Source: CAYWRO01 sp964460345
GTDB taxonomy: Bacteria > Planctomycetota > Phycisphaerae > Phycisphaerales > UBA1924
DNA length: 49,205 nt
NCBI GenBank assembly: GCA_964460345.1
Contig: CAYWRO010000024.1
Coordinates: 1-49,205 of the forward strand
Direction: 5' to 3'
Made by a program: the position numbers and the translations under genes. This document shows positions 24,401 through 33,999 of this stretch, in pieces (within the stretch, counting starts at the first letter, position 1; each line of letters starts with the position of its first letter). Under the pieces are notes generated by a model that was not told the origin of the DNA, ran no database searches, and saw only the letters and a program-made list of their open reading frames with translations.

Positions 24401-25891
24401 TCAGACGAGCAGCGTGGCCGGGTTTTCCAGGTAGCGCCGGACCGTGCCGAGATACTGGGCGGCCATGGCGCCGTCGATGATCCTGTGGTCGCTCGAAATG
24501 GTCATGGTCATCTCGTGCCCGATCGTGAGCGTGGCTTCGTCGGAGTCGCCGTCGCGCTCGATGAAGACCTTCTCAATCGCCTGGCCGACGGCGAGAATGG
24601 CGGCATTGGGCGGGTTGATGATTGCGGTGAAGTGGTCGACCCCGAACATGCCCATGTTCGAAATGGTGAAGGTCGAGTCTGACATCTCTTCAATGGTCAG
24701 GCCCTTGCTGCGGGCTTTCTGGGCGAGCGCCTTGGTTTGCTGGCTGATCTGTCGCAGGCCCATGCGGTCCGTATGACGGAGCGTGCCGACCACGAGTCCG
24801 CCGCCGCGTTCCATTGGCAGCGCGATCGCCACGCCCACGTTGACGTCGCCGTGGAGCTGAATGGCCGGCTGTCCGCCCTGTTCTGACCAGGAAGAGTTGA
24901 TGAATGGATGCTCGTGCATGGCCAGCGCGCACGCGCGGACGACGAAGTCGTTCACACTGAGCTTGACGCCCTGGCTCTCAAGTTGCTCGTTCAGTTGCTC
25001 GCGCAGCGTCATCAGGGCGTCCATGCGGGCGCTGACGCTGACCTGGTAATGGGGAATCGTCGTCTTGCTCTCGACGAGCCGCCGCGCGATGGTGCCGCGC
25101 ATGTTGTTGAGCGGGACCAGACGATCCTCGAGCCCCGCCCCGACTTCCACCAGAGGGGCGGGCGCGACGGTCATGCCCCGTGCGGTGGAGGCGGCGCGCG
25201 TCATCTCACCGGCAGTCTCGGTTGCACGCTCGACGCGGCCTGCGCCCCTGGCGAGAGCATCCTCCACGTCGCGTTTCACAATACGGCCTGAGGGGCCGGA
25301 TCCTTCCAGTTGGGCCAGATCGAGCCCCTCATCCTCGGCCAGCTTGCGGGCCAGCGGAGAGGCGAAGATTCGCCCGTTGCGACCCGGGCCGCCCCGGCCG
25401 TCCGCCCCCGCGCCTCGACCCGGGGTGCGGTCCTGGCGGCCTGCCCCGCCGCGGGCGTCGCGCTGAGAGAGGACCGGGGTGCCGGCCTCTTCGCTCTGGC
25501 CCGTGCGAGCAACGGCGTCTGCCCGCGAACCTGCCGCGGCGGAGTCCCGCACGTCGCCACCTTCGCCGCCGCTGCGCTGGCCGGCCTGTTGGCCCTTGGC
25601 CTGGCCGCCGGCGGCTGCCCCTGCGCCCGCGGCGGCTTCCTCGACGCTCTCCCCCTTGGCAGCCAGCATGAGAATCGGGGTGCCGACCGCGACAGATTGG
25701 CCTTCAGGAACGAGCAGTTTGGCTACCGTGCCGTCGTCGAAGGTCTGAAGTTCCATCGTGGCCTTGTCGGTCTCGATGTCGGCGACGACGTCGCCGGAGG
25801 AAACGGCGTCCCCCTCCTTGACACTCCATTTGACGACTGTCCCCATCTCCATGGTGTCGGACAGTCGCGGCATGGTCATTTCGATAGGCAT
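24401..25891 (-). CDS. pdhC: Pyruvate dehydrogenase E2, dihydrolipoamide acetyltransferase
   Basis: The protein has 496 residues. A single lipoyl domain spans 1-80 (lipoylated Lys43 in ETDKATMEL). An Ala/Gly/Arg linker precedes the peripheral subunit-binding domain (about 170-210, IFASPLARKLAEDEGLDL, GPSGRIVKRDV). The catalytic domain ends with the active-site motif DHRIIDG (His469, Asp473). It transfers the acetyl group from lipoamide to CoA in the multienzyme core. E1-beta and E1-alpha are upstream in the same direction; E3 is not in the window. The linker between about 95 and 170 is unusually rich in Gly, Ala and Arg. A general 2-oxo acid dehydrogenase cannot be excluded by sequence alone. 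Confidence 0.93.
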   Translation of the reverse strand: MPIEMTMPRLSDTMEMGTVVKWSVKEGDAVSSGDVVADIETDKATMELQTFDDGTVAKLLVPEGQSVAVGTPILMLAAKGESVEEAAAGAGAAAGGQAKGQQAGQRSGGEGGDVRDSAAAGSRADAVARTGQSEEAGTPVLSQRDARGGAGRQDRTPGRGAGADGRGGPGRNGRIFASPLARKLAEDEGLDLAQLEGSGPSGRIVKRDVEDALARGAGRVERATETAGEMTRAASTARGMTVAPAPLVEVGAGLEDRLVPLNNMRGTIARRLVESKTTIPHYQVSVSARMDALMTLREQLNEQLESQGVKLSVNDFVVRACALAMHEHPFINSSWSEQGGQPAIQLHGDVNVGVAIALPMERGGGLVVGTLRHTDRMGLRQISQQTKALAQKARSKGLTIEEMSDSTFTISNMGMFGVDHFTAIINPPNAAILAVGQAIEKVFIERDGDSDEATLTIGHEMTMTISSDHRIIDGAMAAQYLGTVRRYLENPATLLV

Positions 25892-26066
25892 GAACGCACT
25901 CCCAAAGCGGATCAGCGCCGAGCGGTGCTATCCGGCAAAGAAGTAGGATATCTCGACGAGCGTGTTGCCGGGATCATATTGATCGCCTGCGGCGCTGCTT
26001 CCTGAAGGTCTGTACCCGGCGTGCCGAGTAGAGAAACGGCTCGGTCGTCCATCGTGCCACTCGAGG

Positions 26067-27098
26067 TCAGGAAACTGTCCGCTTCACCGCCTGAACGATC
26101 TTCTCAGGGTTTGGCAGATAGGCCGCTTCGAGGTTCTTGGCGTACGGGGTGGGAACGTCATCGGTGTTCACACGCACCGGTTCGTGATCCAGCATGTCGA
26201 AGCCGTGCTCGACGACTTGCGTGATCACCTCGCTGGCGACTGAGCCGAACGGCCAGGACTGGTCCACGACCACGATGCGATTTGTCTGGCGGAGCGATTC
26301 GAGGATGGAGTCCAAATCCAGCGGACGCACGGTGCGCATATCCAGAAGGTCGACGTCAATGCCCTCATCGGCAAGCTGCTGCGCCGCTTCAAGGCAGAAG
26401 TTCACCGGGCGGCCGAAGGAGACCAGCGTGCACGCATCGCCCTCGCGATACCTGTACGCCTGGCCGAAGGGGATGTAGTACTCCTCCTCCGGCACGTGCG
26501 CCTTGTCGGAGAGCATGCGCTCGCTCTCGAGGAAGAAGACCGGATCGTCATCGACGATGGCGGTCTTGAGCAGCCCCTTGGCGTCGTAGGGGCAGGAGGG
26601 GATCGCCATCTTCAGCCCCGGCACGTTGGAGAAGAGCGCCTCCACGCACCAGGAGTGCGTCGAGCCGAGCTGGCCGCCCGCGCCGTTGTTGCCGCGGAAG
26701 ACGATCGGGCAGCCGAACTGCCCGCCGGACATGTAGAGCATTTTCGGGGCGTTGTTGAGGATCTGGTCCGCGGCGACGAGGGAAAAGGACCAGGACATGA
26801 ACTCGATGATCGGCCGCAGCCCGTACATCGCCGCGCCGATGCCGAGCCCGGCGAAGCCGTTCTCCGAGATGGGCGTGTCGATGATGCGCTCCGGCCCGAA
26901 CTCTTCGAGCATGCCCTGGCTGACCTTGTAGGCCCCCTGGTACTGAGCGACTTCCTCGCCCATGAGGAAGATCCGCTTGTCCTTGCGCATCTCCTCGCTC
27001 ATCGCCTCACGCAAAGCCTCGCGAAACTGGATGATGCGATCGCCTTCACGCGGCGGGAGCTCAGCAGAGGAGACCGGCTTGCTCGAAAGGGTGGTCAT
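26067..27098 (-). CDS. pdhB: Pyruvate dehydrogenase E1 component, beta subunit
   Basis: The protein has 343 residues. It is a transketolase-like pyrimidine-binding domain plus C-terminal domain, with typical segments IFLMGEEVAQYQGAYKVSQG, IIDTPISENGFAGLGIGAA, PIIEFMSWSFSLVAADQI, GGQFGCPIVFRG and VVVDQSWPFGSVASEV. The Glu in FLMGEEV is the thiamine-diphosphate activating glutamate of this family. With E1-alpha (28781-29890) it forms the alpha2beta2 decarboxylase. It lies 175 bases upstream of E2 and 77 bases downstream of the aminotransferase gene, all on the minus strand, so co-transcription is likely. Confidence 0.94.
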   Translation of the reverse strand: MTTLSSKPVSSAELPPREGDRIIQFREALREAMSEEMRKDKRIFLMGEEVAQYQGAYKVSQGMLEEFGPERIIDTPISENGFAGLGIGAAMYGLRPIIEFMSWSFSLVAADQILNNAPKMLYMSGGQFGCPIVFRGNNGAGGQLGSTHSWCVEALFSNVPGLKMAIPSCPYDAKGLLKTAIVDDDPVFFLESERMLSDKAHVPEEEYYIPFGQAYRYREGDACTLVSFGRPVNFCLEAAQQLADEGIDVDLLDMRTVRPLDLDSILESLRQTNRIVVVDQSWPFGSVASEVITQVVEHGFDMLDHEPVRVNTDDVPTPYAKNLEAAYLPNPEKIVQAVKRTVS

Positions 27099-27175
27099 GG
27101 ACTTGAATCCTCTCCGGTAAACTCAATGGTAGCGGCGTTCAGCCGAACCGCTTTAAACGAAGCCTGCGCAGGCGC

Positions 27176-28675
27176 CTAGGACGATTGGTGCGATGCTGCT
27201 TCGCCCGAACCTTCGTGGACGGCGGCTGCACGCCCGGGCGCAGCATCGCCCGCGACCACAACCGCTCGCTCCTGGCCGCGCCGGCCGCCGAACCGCCGCG
27301 TGGCAGCGCCGCCGAGCGAGCGCGCCACCTCCCAGATCGGCCCCGGAAACTTGTGGCATGCCGCGACAACCGCTTCGAAGGCCGCGGCGATGGCCTCGGC
27401 ATCCTCGCGGCTCAAGACCAGCGGGGGGGTCAGCTTGATCACGTCCAGCCTGTGCCCGGCGACCTGGGCCAGTACCCGGTGCTCGCGCAGGAGCGGAATG
27501 AGCATCGCCTGGCAGAAGAGGCTCTGGTCGATGCCGTGAAGCAGATCCCACCCGGCTTTGAGCTTCAGCGAGCGAGGCCGTTGGAACTCGACGGCGACCA
27601 TCAGCCCCTTGCCGCGAACCTCCTTAACCATCTCAAAGCTGCTGAGCCTCGCGCGGAGGGCAGCCATCAGGTGGTCGCCGACCGCGGCCGTATGCTCAAC
27701 GATCCGCTCCTCGCGCATCACTTCGAGGGTCGCGAGCCCCGCCGCCATCGCGAGATCGTTCATGCCGAACGTCGTCTGGATCTTCGAGCAGTTCTGCATG
27801 TTGGAAAAGACCGCCTCGTGGATGCGGCGCGTCGTGATAACGGCGGAAACAGGCACGTAGCCGCCGCTGAGCCCCTTGCCGATCACGAGGATGTCCGGAA
27901 CGATGCCCGCGTGCTCGCAGGCGAACAGCTTGCCCGTGCGCCCCATGCCTGTCTGGATCTCGTCGGCGATGAAGACTGCGCCGTGCTTGCGGCACAGGGC
28001 AAGCGCCTCACGCAGGTACCCCTCCGGCGGCAGATTCACCCCCTTGCCCTGGATCGGCTCGACGATGAAAGCCGCGGCGGGAGGGCTGCTTGCGAGGGCC
28101 CGCTCCAGAGCCGCCAGGTCTCCGAACGGCACTTCCGTCGCGTCCAGCAGCGGCCCGAAGCCTTCGCGGAACTCGGCGTTGCCGCAGACCGAAAGGCTGC
28201 CCATGGCGAGCCCGTGGTAGGCGCGGGTGGTGTAGATGAAGCGGCCGCGGCCGGTCGCGGCTCGGGCGTGCTTAAGGGCGGCGTCGACCGCCTCCGTTCC
28301 GGAGTTAGCGAAGAAGACTTTGTCGAGGGCCTGCTGACCGTCCTCGCCGGAGGGCGCTCGCGGTGCCAGGCGCAGCAGCTCCGCCGCGAGCTTGCCGGCC
28401 AGGGGGAACGGACCGATGCCGGGCAGGTTGGGGAGGTCCGCCTCCATGGTGCGAACAAGCGCCTCGCGCACCTTCGGGTGGTTTCGGCCGACATTGAAAA
28501 CGGCGTACCCACCGAGGCAATCGATGTAGCGGTTGCCTTCGGCGTCCCACAGATAGGCGCCCTGCCCGCGAACGTAATCGATGTCGTACCCGATCGTCCG
28601 CAACACGGCGGCATACGCGGGGTTGACGTGGCGATCAAACAGGCCGAGCGAATCAGATGGCGCAGCGTCGGTCAC
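27176..28675 (-). CDS. Class-III PLP aminotransferase inside the PDH cluster
   Basis: The protein has 499 residues. It is a fold-type I aminotransferase with FFANSGTEAVDAALK (121-135), IADEIQTGMGRTG (236-248) and the Schiff-base Lys267 in VIGKGLSGGYVPVSAV. YIDCLGGYAVFNVGRNHP near the N-terminus and TPPLVLSREDAEAIAAAF near the C-terminus fit the ornithine/acetylornithine/4-aminobutyrate group, though the substrate is not decidable. The last 60 residues are a Gly/Ala/Arg-rich extension not expected in the family. The gene separates the two E1 subunits. It is inferred to be co-regulated with pyruvate oxidation, perhaps feeding or draining pyruvate or another 2-oxo acid. Confidence 0.88.
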   Translation of the reverse strand: MTDAAPSDSLGLFDRHVNPAYAAVLRTIGYDIDYVRGQGAYLWDAEGNRYIDCLGGYAVFNVGRNHPKVREALVRTMEADLPNLPGIGPFPLAGKLAAELLRLAPRAPSGEDGQQALDKVFFANSGTEAVDAALKHARAATGRGRFIYTTRAYHGLAMGSLSVCGNAEFREGFGPLLDATEVPFGDLAALERALASSPPAAAFIVEPIQGKGVNLPPEGYLREALALCRKHGAVFIADEIQTGMGRTGKLFACEHAGIVPDILVIGKGLSGGYVPVSAVITTRRIHEAVFSNMQNCSKIQTTFGMNDLAMAAGLATLEVMREERIVEHTAAVGDHLMAALRARLSSFEMVKEVRGKGLMVAVEFQRPRSLKLKAGWDLLHGIDQSLFCQAMLIPLLREHRVLAQVAGHRLDVIKLTPPLVLSREDAEAIAAAFEAVVAACHKFPGPIWEVARSLGGAATRRFGGRRGQERAVVVAGDAAPGRAAAVHEGSGEAASHQSS

Positions 28676-28780
28676 AGCATCTCAACCTTGAAACGATCCC
28701 CCCGACAGGAGGAGCCCCCGTGCGGGGCAGGCCGGCGGCCGCGGTGCGACCAATGGCCGGAAACTCGTCGCAGCGGGGCG

Positions 28781-29890
28781 CTAAAGCAGCGGATTCTTCT
28801 CACCCTCCACGTACTCCCCGAGGGGCGAGAGGCCCGGCTCGGGGTTCACGTAGACATCGCTGTACAACTCGCGTTCGACATCAGGAACCTCTGATCGTTC
28901 CGCAAACTCGACGGCCTCACGAACGATGCGCTTCACGTCATCCTGCATCTGCTCGTAAGCCTCTTCGGTCAGGCACTCACGCTCATTCATGAGGTGATGG
29001 GCCAGTGCGGCGATCGAGTCGCGCCCCTTGACCTCCTCGACCTCTTCCTTCGTCCGGTACTTCTGCGGGTCGCTCATCGAGTGGCCCTGGTAGCGGTACG
29101 TGTGCAGGTCGACAAAGCCGGGCCGCTGTTTCTCGCGGCACTCATCTGCGAAGGGCTTGAAGCGGTCGTAAATCTCCAGAATGTCCATGCCTTCGATCTG
29201 AATCCCCTCGATGCCGTAGGCAGCGCTCTTGGCGAGGAGGTTGTGGGCCATGGTGGTCCCACGTTCGATCGAGGTTCCCATCGAGTAGCGGTTGTTCTCG
29301 ACGATGTAGATGACCGGGATGTCGAAGAGCCCCGCAAGGTTCATGGCCTCGTGGAACGCGCCCTGGTTCAGCGCTCCGTCGCCCAGGTAGCAGAGACAGA
29401 CCTTCTTGCCGGTCTGCTTGCCCATGACCTCGCGCTCATACTTGGTCGCGAAGGCCAGCCCCGCCCCGACGGGCGTCTGCGCTCCGACGATGCCGTGCCC
29501 GCCGTAAAGCGCATTGGGCTTGTCGAACATGTGCATTGACCCGCCCTTGCCCTTGGCGCAGCCGGTGATCTTGCCGAACATTTCGGCCATGCAGGCGCCG
29601 GGGTCCATGCCGCGGGCCAGGGCATGGCCGTGGTCGCGGTACGCGAGAATGACGGGGTCATCGCGGTTGACGCTCCCGAGCGTCCCGACGGCACTGGCCT
29701 CCTGCCCGATGTAGAGGTGGCAGAATCCGCCGATTTTGGCCTGCTGGTAGGCTTGGGCGCAGCGGATCTCAAACTCCCGAATGAGCACCATGTCCCGGAG
29801 CCAGCCGATGAGGGTCTCGTCCGGAAGGGAATCGGCGAGCCGTTTCCGCCGCTGAGTCGTGGAAGCCGCCCCCTGCGCCGCTTGGGCCAT
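28781..29890 (-). CDS. pdhA: Pyruvate dehydrogenase E1 component, alpha subunit
   Basis: The protein has 369 residues from the ATG at 29890, with GGAGG upstream; the longer frame to 30052 has no family similarity. The thiamine-diphosphate motif runs from GDG at 170-172 to NN at 199-200. Also present are CHLYIGQEASAVG, YRDHGHALARG, KGKGGSMHMFD and YRYQGHSMSDPQKYR (the phosphorylation-loop region of E1-alpha, here without implied regulation). This is the first gene of the minus-strand cluster. It decarboxylates pyruvate with E1-beta and passes the acetyl unit to the lipoyl domain of E2. Confidence 0.94.
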   Translation of the reverse strand: MAQAAQGAASTTQRRKRLADSLPDETLIGWLRDMVLIREFEIRCAQAYQQAKIGGFCHLYIGQEASAVGTLGSVNRDDPVILAYRDHGHALARGMDPGACMAEMFGKITGCAKGKGGSMHMFDKPNALYGGHGIVGAQTPVGAGLAFATKYEREVMGKQTGKKVCLCYLGDGALNQGAFHEAMNLAGLFDIPVIYIVENNRYSMGTSIERGTTMAHNLLAKSAAYGIEGIQIEGMDILEIYDRFKPFADECREKQRPGFVDLHTYRYQGHSMSDPQKYRTKEEVEEVKGRDSIAALAHHLMNERECLTEEAYEQMQDDVKRIVREAVEFAERSEVPDVERELYSDVYVNPEPGLSPLGEYVEGEKNPLL

Positions 29891-30032
29891 GACAATCCTC
29901 CAGAGCGGCGGGAGAAGCCGCCGCGAATGAACCGCTCGTGATGCCACCCGCCACCGCCGGGCAGCGCCCGGCCATTGTAGGATCGCGCCCGAGGCCGCAC
30001 CGACGGCGTTGTGCGCGGCAACGGAAAAGAAA

Positions 30033-30059
30033 GGGCGGCGTGCCGAGGGCACGCCGCCC
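30033..30059 (-). terminator. Rho-independent terminator after the S41 protease
   Basis: GGGCGGCGTGCC and its exact complement (30033-30044, 30048-30059) flank a 3-base loop. On the minus strand the hairpin is followed by TTTCTTTTCC. It lies 44 bases past the protease stop and upstream of E1-alpha, and so separates the two transcription units. The opposite strand also carries GTCTTTTA, so bidirectional action is possible. Confidence 0.88.
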
Positions 30060-30103
30060 GTCTTTTACTCAGTTCTGTGCCCGCCGACCTCGCTCCCCCG
30101 TGC

Positions 30104-32338
30104 TCAACTGCCCGGCAGGGGGGCGGTGTTGAGGTTGAGCGCCGCCTGCGGTCCGACCTGTTCAGCCACGGCCTGGGCCCGCAGCAGCATCAGAGCCGTC
30201 TGCAGTTGCAGGTCGAGGCCCTCAGTAATCAACCGGTCCGGATCGGGCAGAGGCTCATCGCCCTGCACAATCTCTCCAGCCTCGTTGATTGGCAGCACAT
30301 CGGCTTCCTGCCGCAGTGTCAGGGCTTCGGTGATCTGCTCCGGCAGCATCCGAACGGCAACGTGCGGCTCAACGCCCCAGGAATCCGAGCCCGGCTTGCG
30401 GTGCAGGATCGTGCCGTCCGGAAGCTTGTAGTACTGGGTGGTCAGCTTGAGCATGGCGTTGCCGCGGCCGAGCGGCCAGACGTTCTGCACGCTGCCCTTG
30501 CCGAAGCTTCGGGCGCCGACGATGATCGCGGGAATGTCGCCGCTGTCTGCGTAGTGCCGGATTGCGCCGGAGACGATCTCGCTGGCGGAGGCCGATCCCT
30601 CGTTGATCAGCACTGCGACCGGGATGTCGCCCAGCAGGCTCCGGCCACTGGCGTCCAACTCCTCGCCGGGCATGGTGCCCTCGGTGGAGACAATCCGGCC
30701 CTGATCAACGAAGACGCTCGCCACGGAGACGGCCTCGGTCAGCAGCCCGCCGGGGTTGAAACGCAGGTCGAGGATGAGCCCGTTGAGACCCTCGCGTTCC
30801 ATCTCCCGCACGGCCCGAGTCAGGTCGCGCGTGGTCTCGTCCGTGAACTGCAGCAGTCGCACATAGCCGATGCCGTTGTCGCGATCAATGAACCAGTCCC
30901 AACTGGTCTCGTCGGCGTTGACGCGCTTCCAGCCCTTGACGCTGTGGATCGGAATGACCGCACGGGTCAGTTGGAAGTCGATGTCCTCTTCGCCGCGCTG
31001 GACGGTTACCGTCACGTTCGTGTTTTCGGGCCCGGTGATCAGGTCGACGGCCTGATCGAGCGTGATGCCCACCGCCGACTGGCCGTTGATCTTCTTGATC
31101 AGGTCATCGCGCTGGATGCCGGCCCGCTGTGCCGGCGTTCCCTCCAGCGGCGTGACCACCTTGATCATCTGCTGCTCGGTATCCATCTGAATCTGGATGC
31201 CGACGCCCTGGAACTGGCCCTGCGTCATCCGCTCAAAGCGGCGCATCTGGTCGGGCCAGATGATGGCGGAAAACTCGTCAAGCTGAGCCATGGCGCCATC
31301 GCCAAACTCATGGAGAAGCGCCTCATTCTGAATCCGCAACGTGCTGGCGTTGGCCTGCATCAGGGCGTCAAGGAAGGCACGCACCTGGCGAATCTGACTG
31401 CCGTCGACGCGCTTCTCCTGCTCGTCGAGGAACTTCAGGAAATCGCTTCGGGCCTGATCGTCCTTCATCCCGGGAAACACGCTGTACAGGTCGGGGGTTG
31501 TTACAAACGTCCGCAGCGCGTTGATCCCACCCGCGACCATCTCCTGAGCGATTGGGTGCGGCACGCCGAACCGGTTGTCGACGTGGCGCTCGGCGGCGCG
31601 ACCGATTGCGCTGAGGACGATCCGCGCATCAACGCCTTCAAGCTTCGCCGCGAACTCTTCGCCAAGCGGGTTGTACGGGGGCAGGGGATCCTCGCCGTTC
31701 TTGATCTGGTGGTCGTTGCGAAGCTCCCAGAACCGCTTCGGGTTGTACATGCGGATCATGGTGAGACGCGCCGTGACGCGCTCCACATCCTCCTTGTACG
31801 TTCCAGACCGCTCCTCAAGCAGGTTGAGGCGATAGAACAACTCGTTGGCCGTGAGCCAGTCACCCGCGGCCTCGGCCCGGCGGGCTTCCACGGAGGCGTC
31901 ATTGATCAGGCCGCGAACCTGCGGGTCGTCGAGCAGTTCCCGGTCGTCCTCGACCAGCAACTGAATCTCAACCGCTGACTTCAGCGCGTCAGAAAGGGCC
32001 TTGGCGGTTTTGCCTTCCGCCAAATGCTCCTGCATCTTCGTCCGCGCGGCCGTCATCTTCGTTTCGCGGACGTTCTCAAGTTCGTTGAGGCGGTCGGCGA
32101 GCGTCCGGGACTCTTCGCCGAGTTCCGCCGCGGCCCGCACCGGGTAGTTCTCGGGCACGCTCTTGAGCAGGCCGATGGCGCCCTGGGCATCTCCCCCTCG
32201 TGCGGTGTCCCACACCATGGCGGAGAGATCGCCGAACGTCATAGGGGTGTCTGCCGTTTCCTGGGCCAGTGCACCGGTTGAGGTGACGGCCGCGGCGATC
32301 GTCCACGCACACACACCCCGGAGAATCTTTCCAGCCAT
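30104..32338 (-). CDS. Exported S41 C-terminal processing protease with PDZ domain
   Basis: The protein has 744 residues from the ATG at 32338 (AAGGAG upstream); the frame runs on to 32500 but the signal peptide starts here (MAGKILRGVCAWTIAAAV... ALAQE). A long helical N-terminal region (to about 360) is followed by a PDZ domain (GVGIQIQM... QRAGIQRDDLIKKINGQ) and the S41 core (GLILDLRFNPGGLL). The nucleophile lies in NEGSASASEI (S584 by family alignment) and the general base is Lys614 in SFGKGSVQ. The spacing of 30 is a few residues longer than the 25 of classical CtpA/Prc. It is inferred to degrade or trim periplasmic proteins. It is monocistronic. Confidence 0.92.
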   Translation of the reverse strand: MAGKILRGVCAWTIAAAVTSTGALAQETADTPMTFGDLSAMVWDTARGGDAQGAIGLLKSVPENYPVRAAAELGEESRTLADRLNELENVRETKMTAARTKMQEHLAEGKTAKALSDALKSAVEIQLLVEDDRELLDDPQVRGLINDASVEARRAEAAGDWLTANELFYRLNLLEERSGTYKEDVERVTARLTMIRMYNPKRFWELRNDHQIKNGEDPLPPYNPLGEEFAAKLEGVDARIVLSAIGRAAERHVDNRFGVPHPIAQEMVAGGINALRTFVTTPDLYSVFPGMKDDQARSDFLKFLDEQEKRVDGSQIRQVRAFLDALMQANASTLRIQNEALLHEFGDGAMAQLDEFSAIIWPDQMRRFERMTQGQFQGVGIQIQMDTEQQMIKVVTPLEGTPAQRAGIQRDDLIKKINGQSAVGITLDQAVDLITGPENTNVTVTVQRGEEDIDFQLTRAVIPIHSVKGWKRVNADETSWDWFIDRDNGIGYVRLLQFTDETTRDLTRAVREMEREGLNGLILDLRFNPGGLLTEAVSVASVFVDQGRIVSTEGTMPGEELDASGRSLLGDIPVAVLINEGSASASEIVSGAIRHYADSGDIPAIIVGARSFGKGSVQNVWPLGRGNAMLKLTTQYYKLPDGTILHRKPGSDSWGVEPHVAVRMLPEQITEALTLRQEADVLPINEAGEIVQGDEPLPDPDRLITEGLDLQLQTALMLLRAQAVAEQVGPQAALNLNTAPLPGS

Positions 32339-32395
32339 CAGCGACTCCTTAACAGGTTGTCGAAGGGATTCTCGGACCTCCCCCCGCATCAACTG

Positions 32396-32424
32396 TGATA
32401 CGGCCTCACGCGCAGCGAAGTTCC
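32396..32424 (-). promoter_or_regulatory. ECF-type promoter candidate for the protease gene
   Basis: On the minus strand, GGAACTT (32424-32418) and GTATCA (32401-32396) are separated by 16 bases, 58 bases before the protease ATG. GGAACTT is the -35 element of envelope-stress ECF sigma factors; the -10 half is a poor match. Regulation by envelope stress would suit a periplasmic protease. This is a motif-level guess. Confidence 0.27.
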
Positions 32425-32590
32425 CAACCTGTTCGTACCACCCTGAATCGGTTGTTTTTTGCGCCGGCATTGGCCTGATTTGCCTTTCCGCAGTTTCCAC
32501 CCCCGATCATGCGAGCGTTCGGCCCATTGTGCCAGACGCCTCCCGACCCGCTTTAGGGGCATCGGCCCGGAAACCTGTCCGTCTGAGATG

Positions 32591-33868
32591 TCATACCGGA
32601 CCCGGCGGTTCCGGCTTCGCTCCTTCGGCACGTACCTGGCGAACGGCAACCCCCCAAGCAAACGCGGCGGTCGCGACCACAATGCCAATAACGAGCAGGA
32701 CGAAGGTGGCCTCGAAGCCGCCATGCCCTCCTCCGCCGGGGCTCACCGCGAGGGCTGCAAGGCCGCAGATTGGGCCCACGGAGTATCCAGCCCCGATCAA
32801 GGCTTCGTGGACTCCCCCGGCCTCGATTTCCGCCTGCCCTACCTCCATGGCGTAATAGAGGGCCGCGGCGTAGATCGCCCCTGCTCCGGCCCCGAAGACC
32901 GCCAGTCCGCCGATCGCAATGGCGACGGAGGCACTCCCTGCCCCGAGGAAGGGGGCGGCCACCGCTGCGATGAATCCGCCGACCATCAGGAAACCGGCTC
33001 CCACTGAGAGTCCCCATCGGCCGTGCCAGCCGTGCCACCGTTCAAGCAGCACGAAAACAACCACCCGGGTCACCATCCAGGTTGACGCCGCGGGGGCGGC
33101 CCAGCCGGCGCTCAGGCCAAGTTGGTTGAGCAGTGCAGGCAGGTACGGCTCCAGGGCGGAAATCACGGCGAAGCTGGCCGGCAATTCCAGCCGGAAGACG
33201 ATGAGGAGGGCGCGGTAGACAGGCGGGTGGGGTTCGGGCTGAACGTCGATGTGCCGGCCGGGCTCAGGCTTCATCCAGCGCAGCAGCGGGAGGCACAGCG
33301 CGTAGGCAACGCCTTGGCCGGCCAGGACCAGCAGTGGGTGTTCTTCCAGAAGCGGCGCCATCAGCCAGAACGCGGCGACCAGGGCGATCGACCAGGTGAT
33401 GTTGAACTGCCCGATCGCGCGCCGCAGGGTTCGTCCTGAGCGTCCACCGGAGACATAGGACTCGATAATCGGCCATGTGGCGCCGCCCAGGGGCCCGGAG
33501 ACAGCCATGATCGCCCACATCGTCCAACTCCCCCCGAGTCCCGCGGGCTCGAGGAGAGCCGGAAGGAAGCAGAGGATTGAGAAGAGCACCATGAGGGCGG
33601 CCAGAACGCCGCGGCTGCTGATACGCGGGTCTTGAGCGATGACACGTCGAAGGGCCGGTCCGACGTAGAGGGCCGCGGGGATGTAGGTGACGCCGTAGAC
33701 GAGGCCGAGGCCGAAGTTGGCCGCGAAGGAGAACTCGTACGCGTGGTGAGCGAGGAAAAACAGGCCCGCGGCGATGACGCCCGTGCCAAGGCTGTTGAGA
33801 AAAACAAACGGAAGGATCGCCGAGAGTGGGGAGGGGCCGTGGCGAGGGGGGTGAGATGAAGAAGACAT
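32591..33868 (-). CDS. Major facilitator superfamily permease, substrate unknown
   Basis: The protein has 425 residues from the ATG at 33868 (MSSSSHPPRHGPSPLSAI); the frame upstream of it crosses the tRNA-Arg gene and is not coding. It shows about 12 hydrophobic helices with an MFS-like central charged loop (RWMKPEPGRHIDVQPEPHPP). PLGGATWPIIESYVSGGRSG after helix 4 resembles the MFS motif region, and the second half has GAGAGAIYAAALYYAMEVGQ. It is an inner-membrane transporter. There is no neighbour in the same operon, and neither substrate nor direction can be read from sequence. Confidence 0.8.
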   Translation of the reverse strand: MSSSSHPPRHGPSPLSAILPFVFLNSLGTGVIAAGLFFLAHHAYEFSFAANFGLGLVYGVTYIPAALYVGPALRRVIAQDPRISSRGVLAALMVLFSILCFLPALLEPAGLGGSWTMWAIMAVSGPLGGATWPIIESYVSGGRSGRTLRRAIGQFNITWSIALVAAFWLMAPLLEEHPLLVLAGQGVAYALCLPLLRWMKPEPGRHIDVQPEPHPPVYRALLIVFRLELPASFAVISALEPYLPALLNQLGLSAGWAAPAASTWMVTRVVVFVLLERWHGWHGRWGLSVGAGFLMVGGFIAAVAAPFLGAGSASVAIAIGGLAVFGAGAGAIYAAALYYAMEVGQAEIEAGGVHEALIGAGYSVGPICGLAALAVSPGGGGHGGFEATFVLLVIGIVVATAAFAWGVAVRQVRAEGAKPEPPGPV

Positions 33869-33999
33869 CCGGCTGCTTGGATCTATGTCCCGAACCGGGG
33901 GCGGTTTACGGGATGGATGACGAGTCAGCAAGCCCGCGCGGCTTGCTCCGGGGGGGCGGCGAAGCGTAGGATCGGCGGCGGTAGATGCCGCGTCGCTGA

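Noticed and set aside
30033..30059. Riboswitch or regulatory leader before E1-alpha
   Set aside because: It is a simple terminator hairpin with T-runs, better explained as the end of the protease transcript.
30011..31978. 655-codon plus-strand open frame opposite the S41 protease
   Set aside because: It starts inside a terminator and reads across a certain minus-strand protease.
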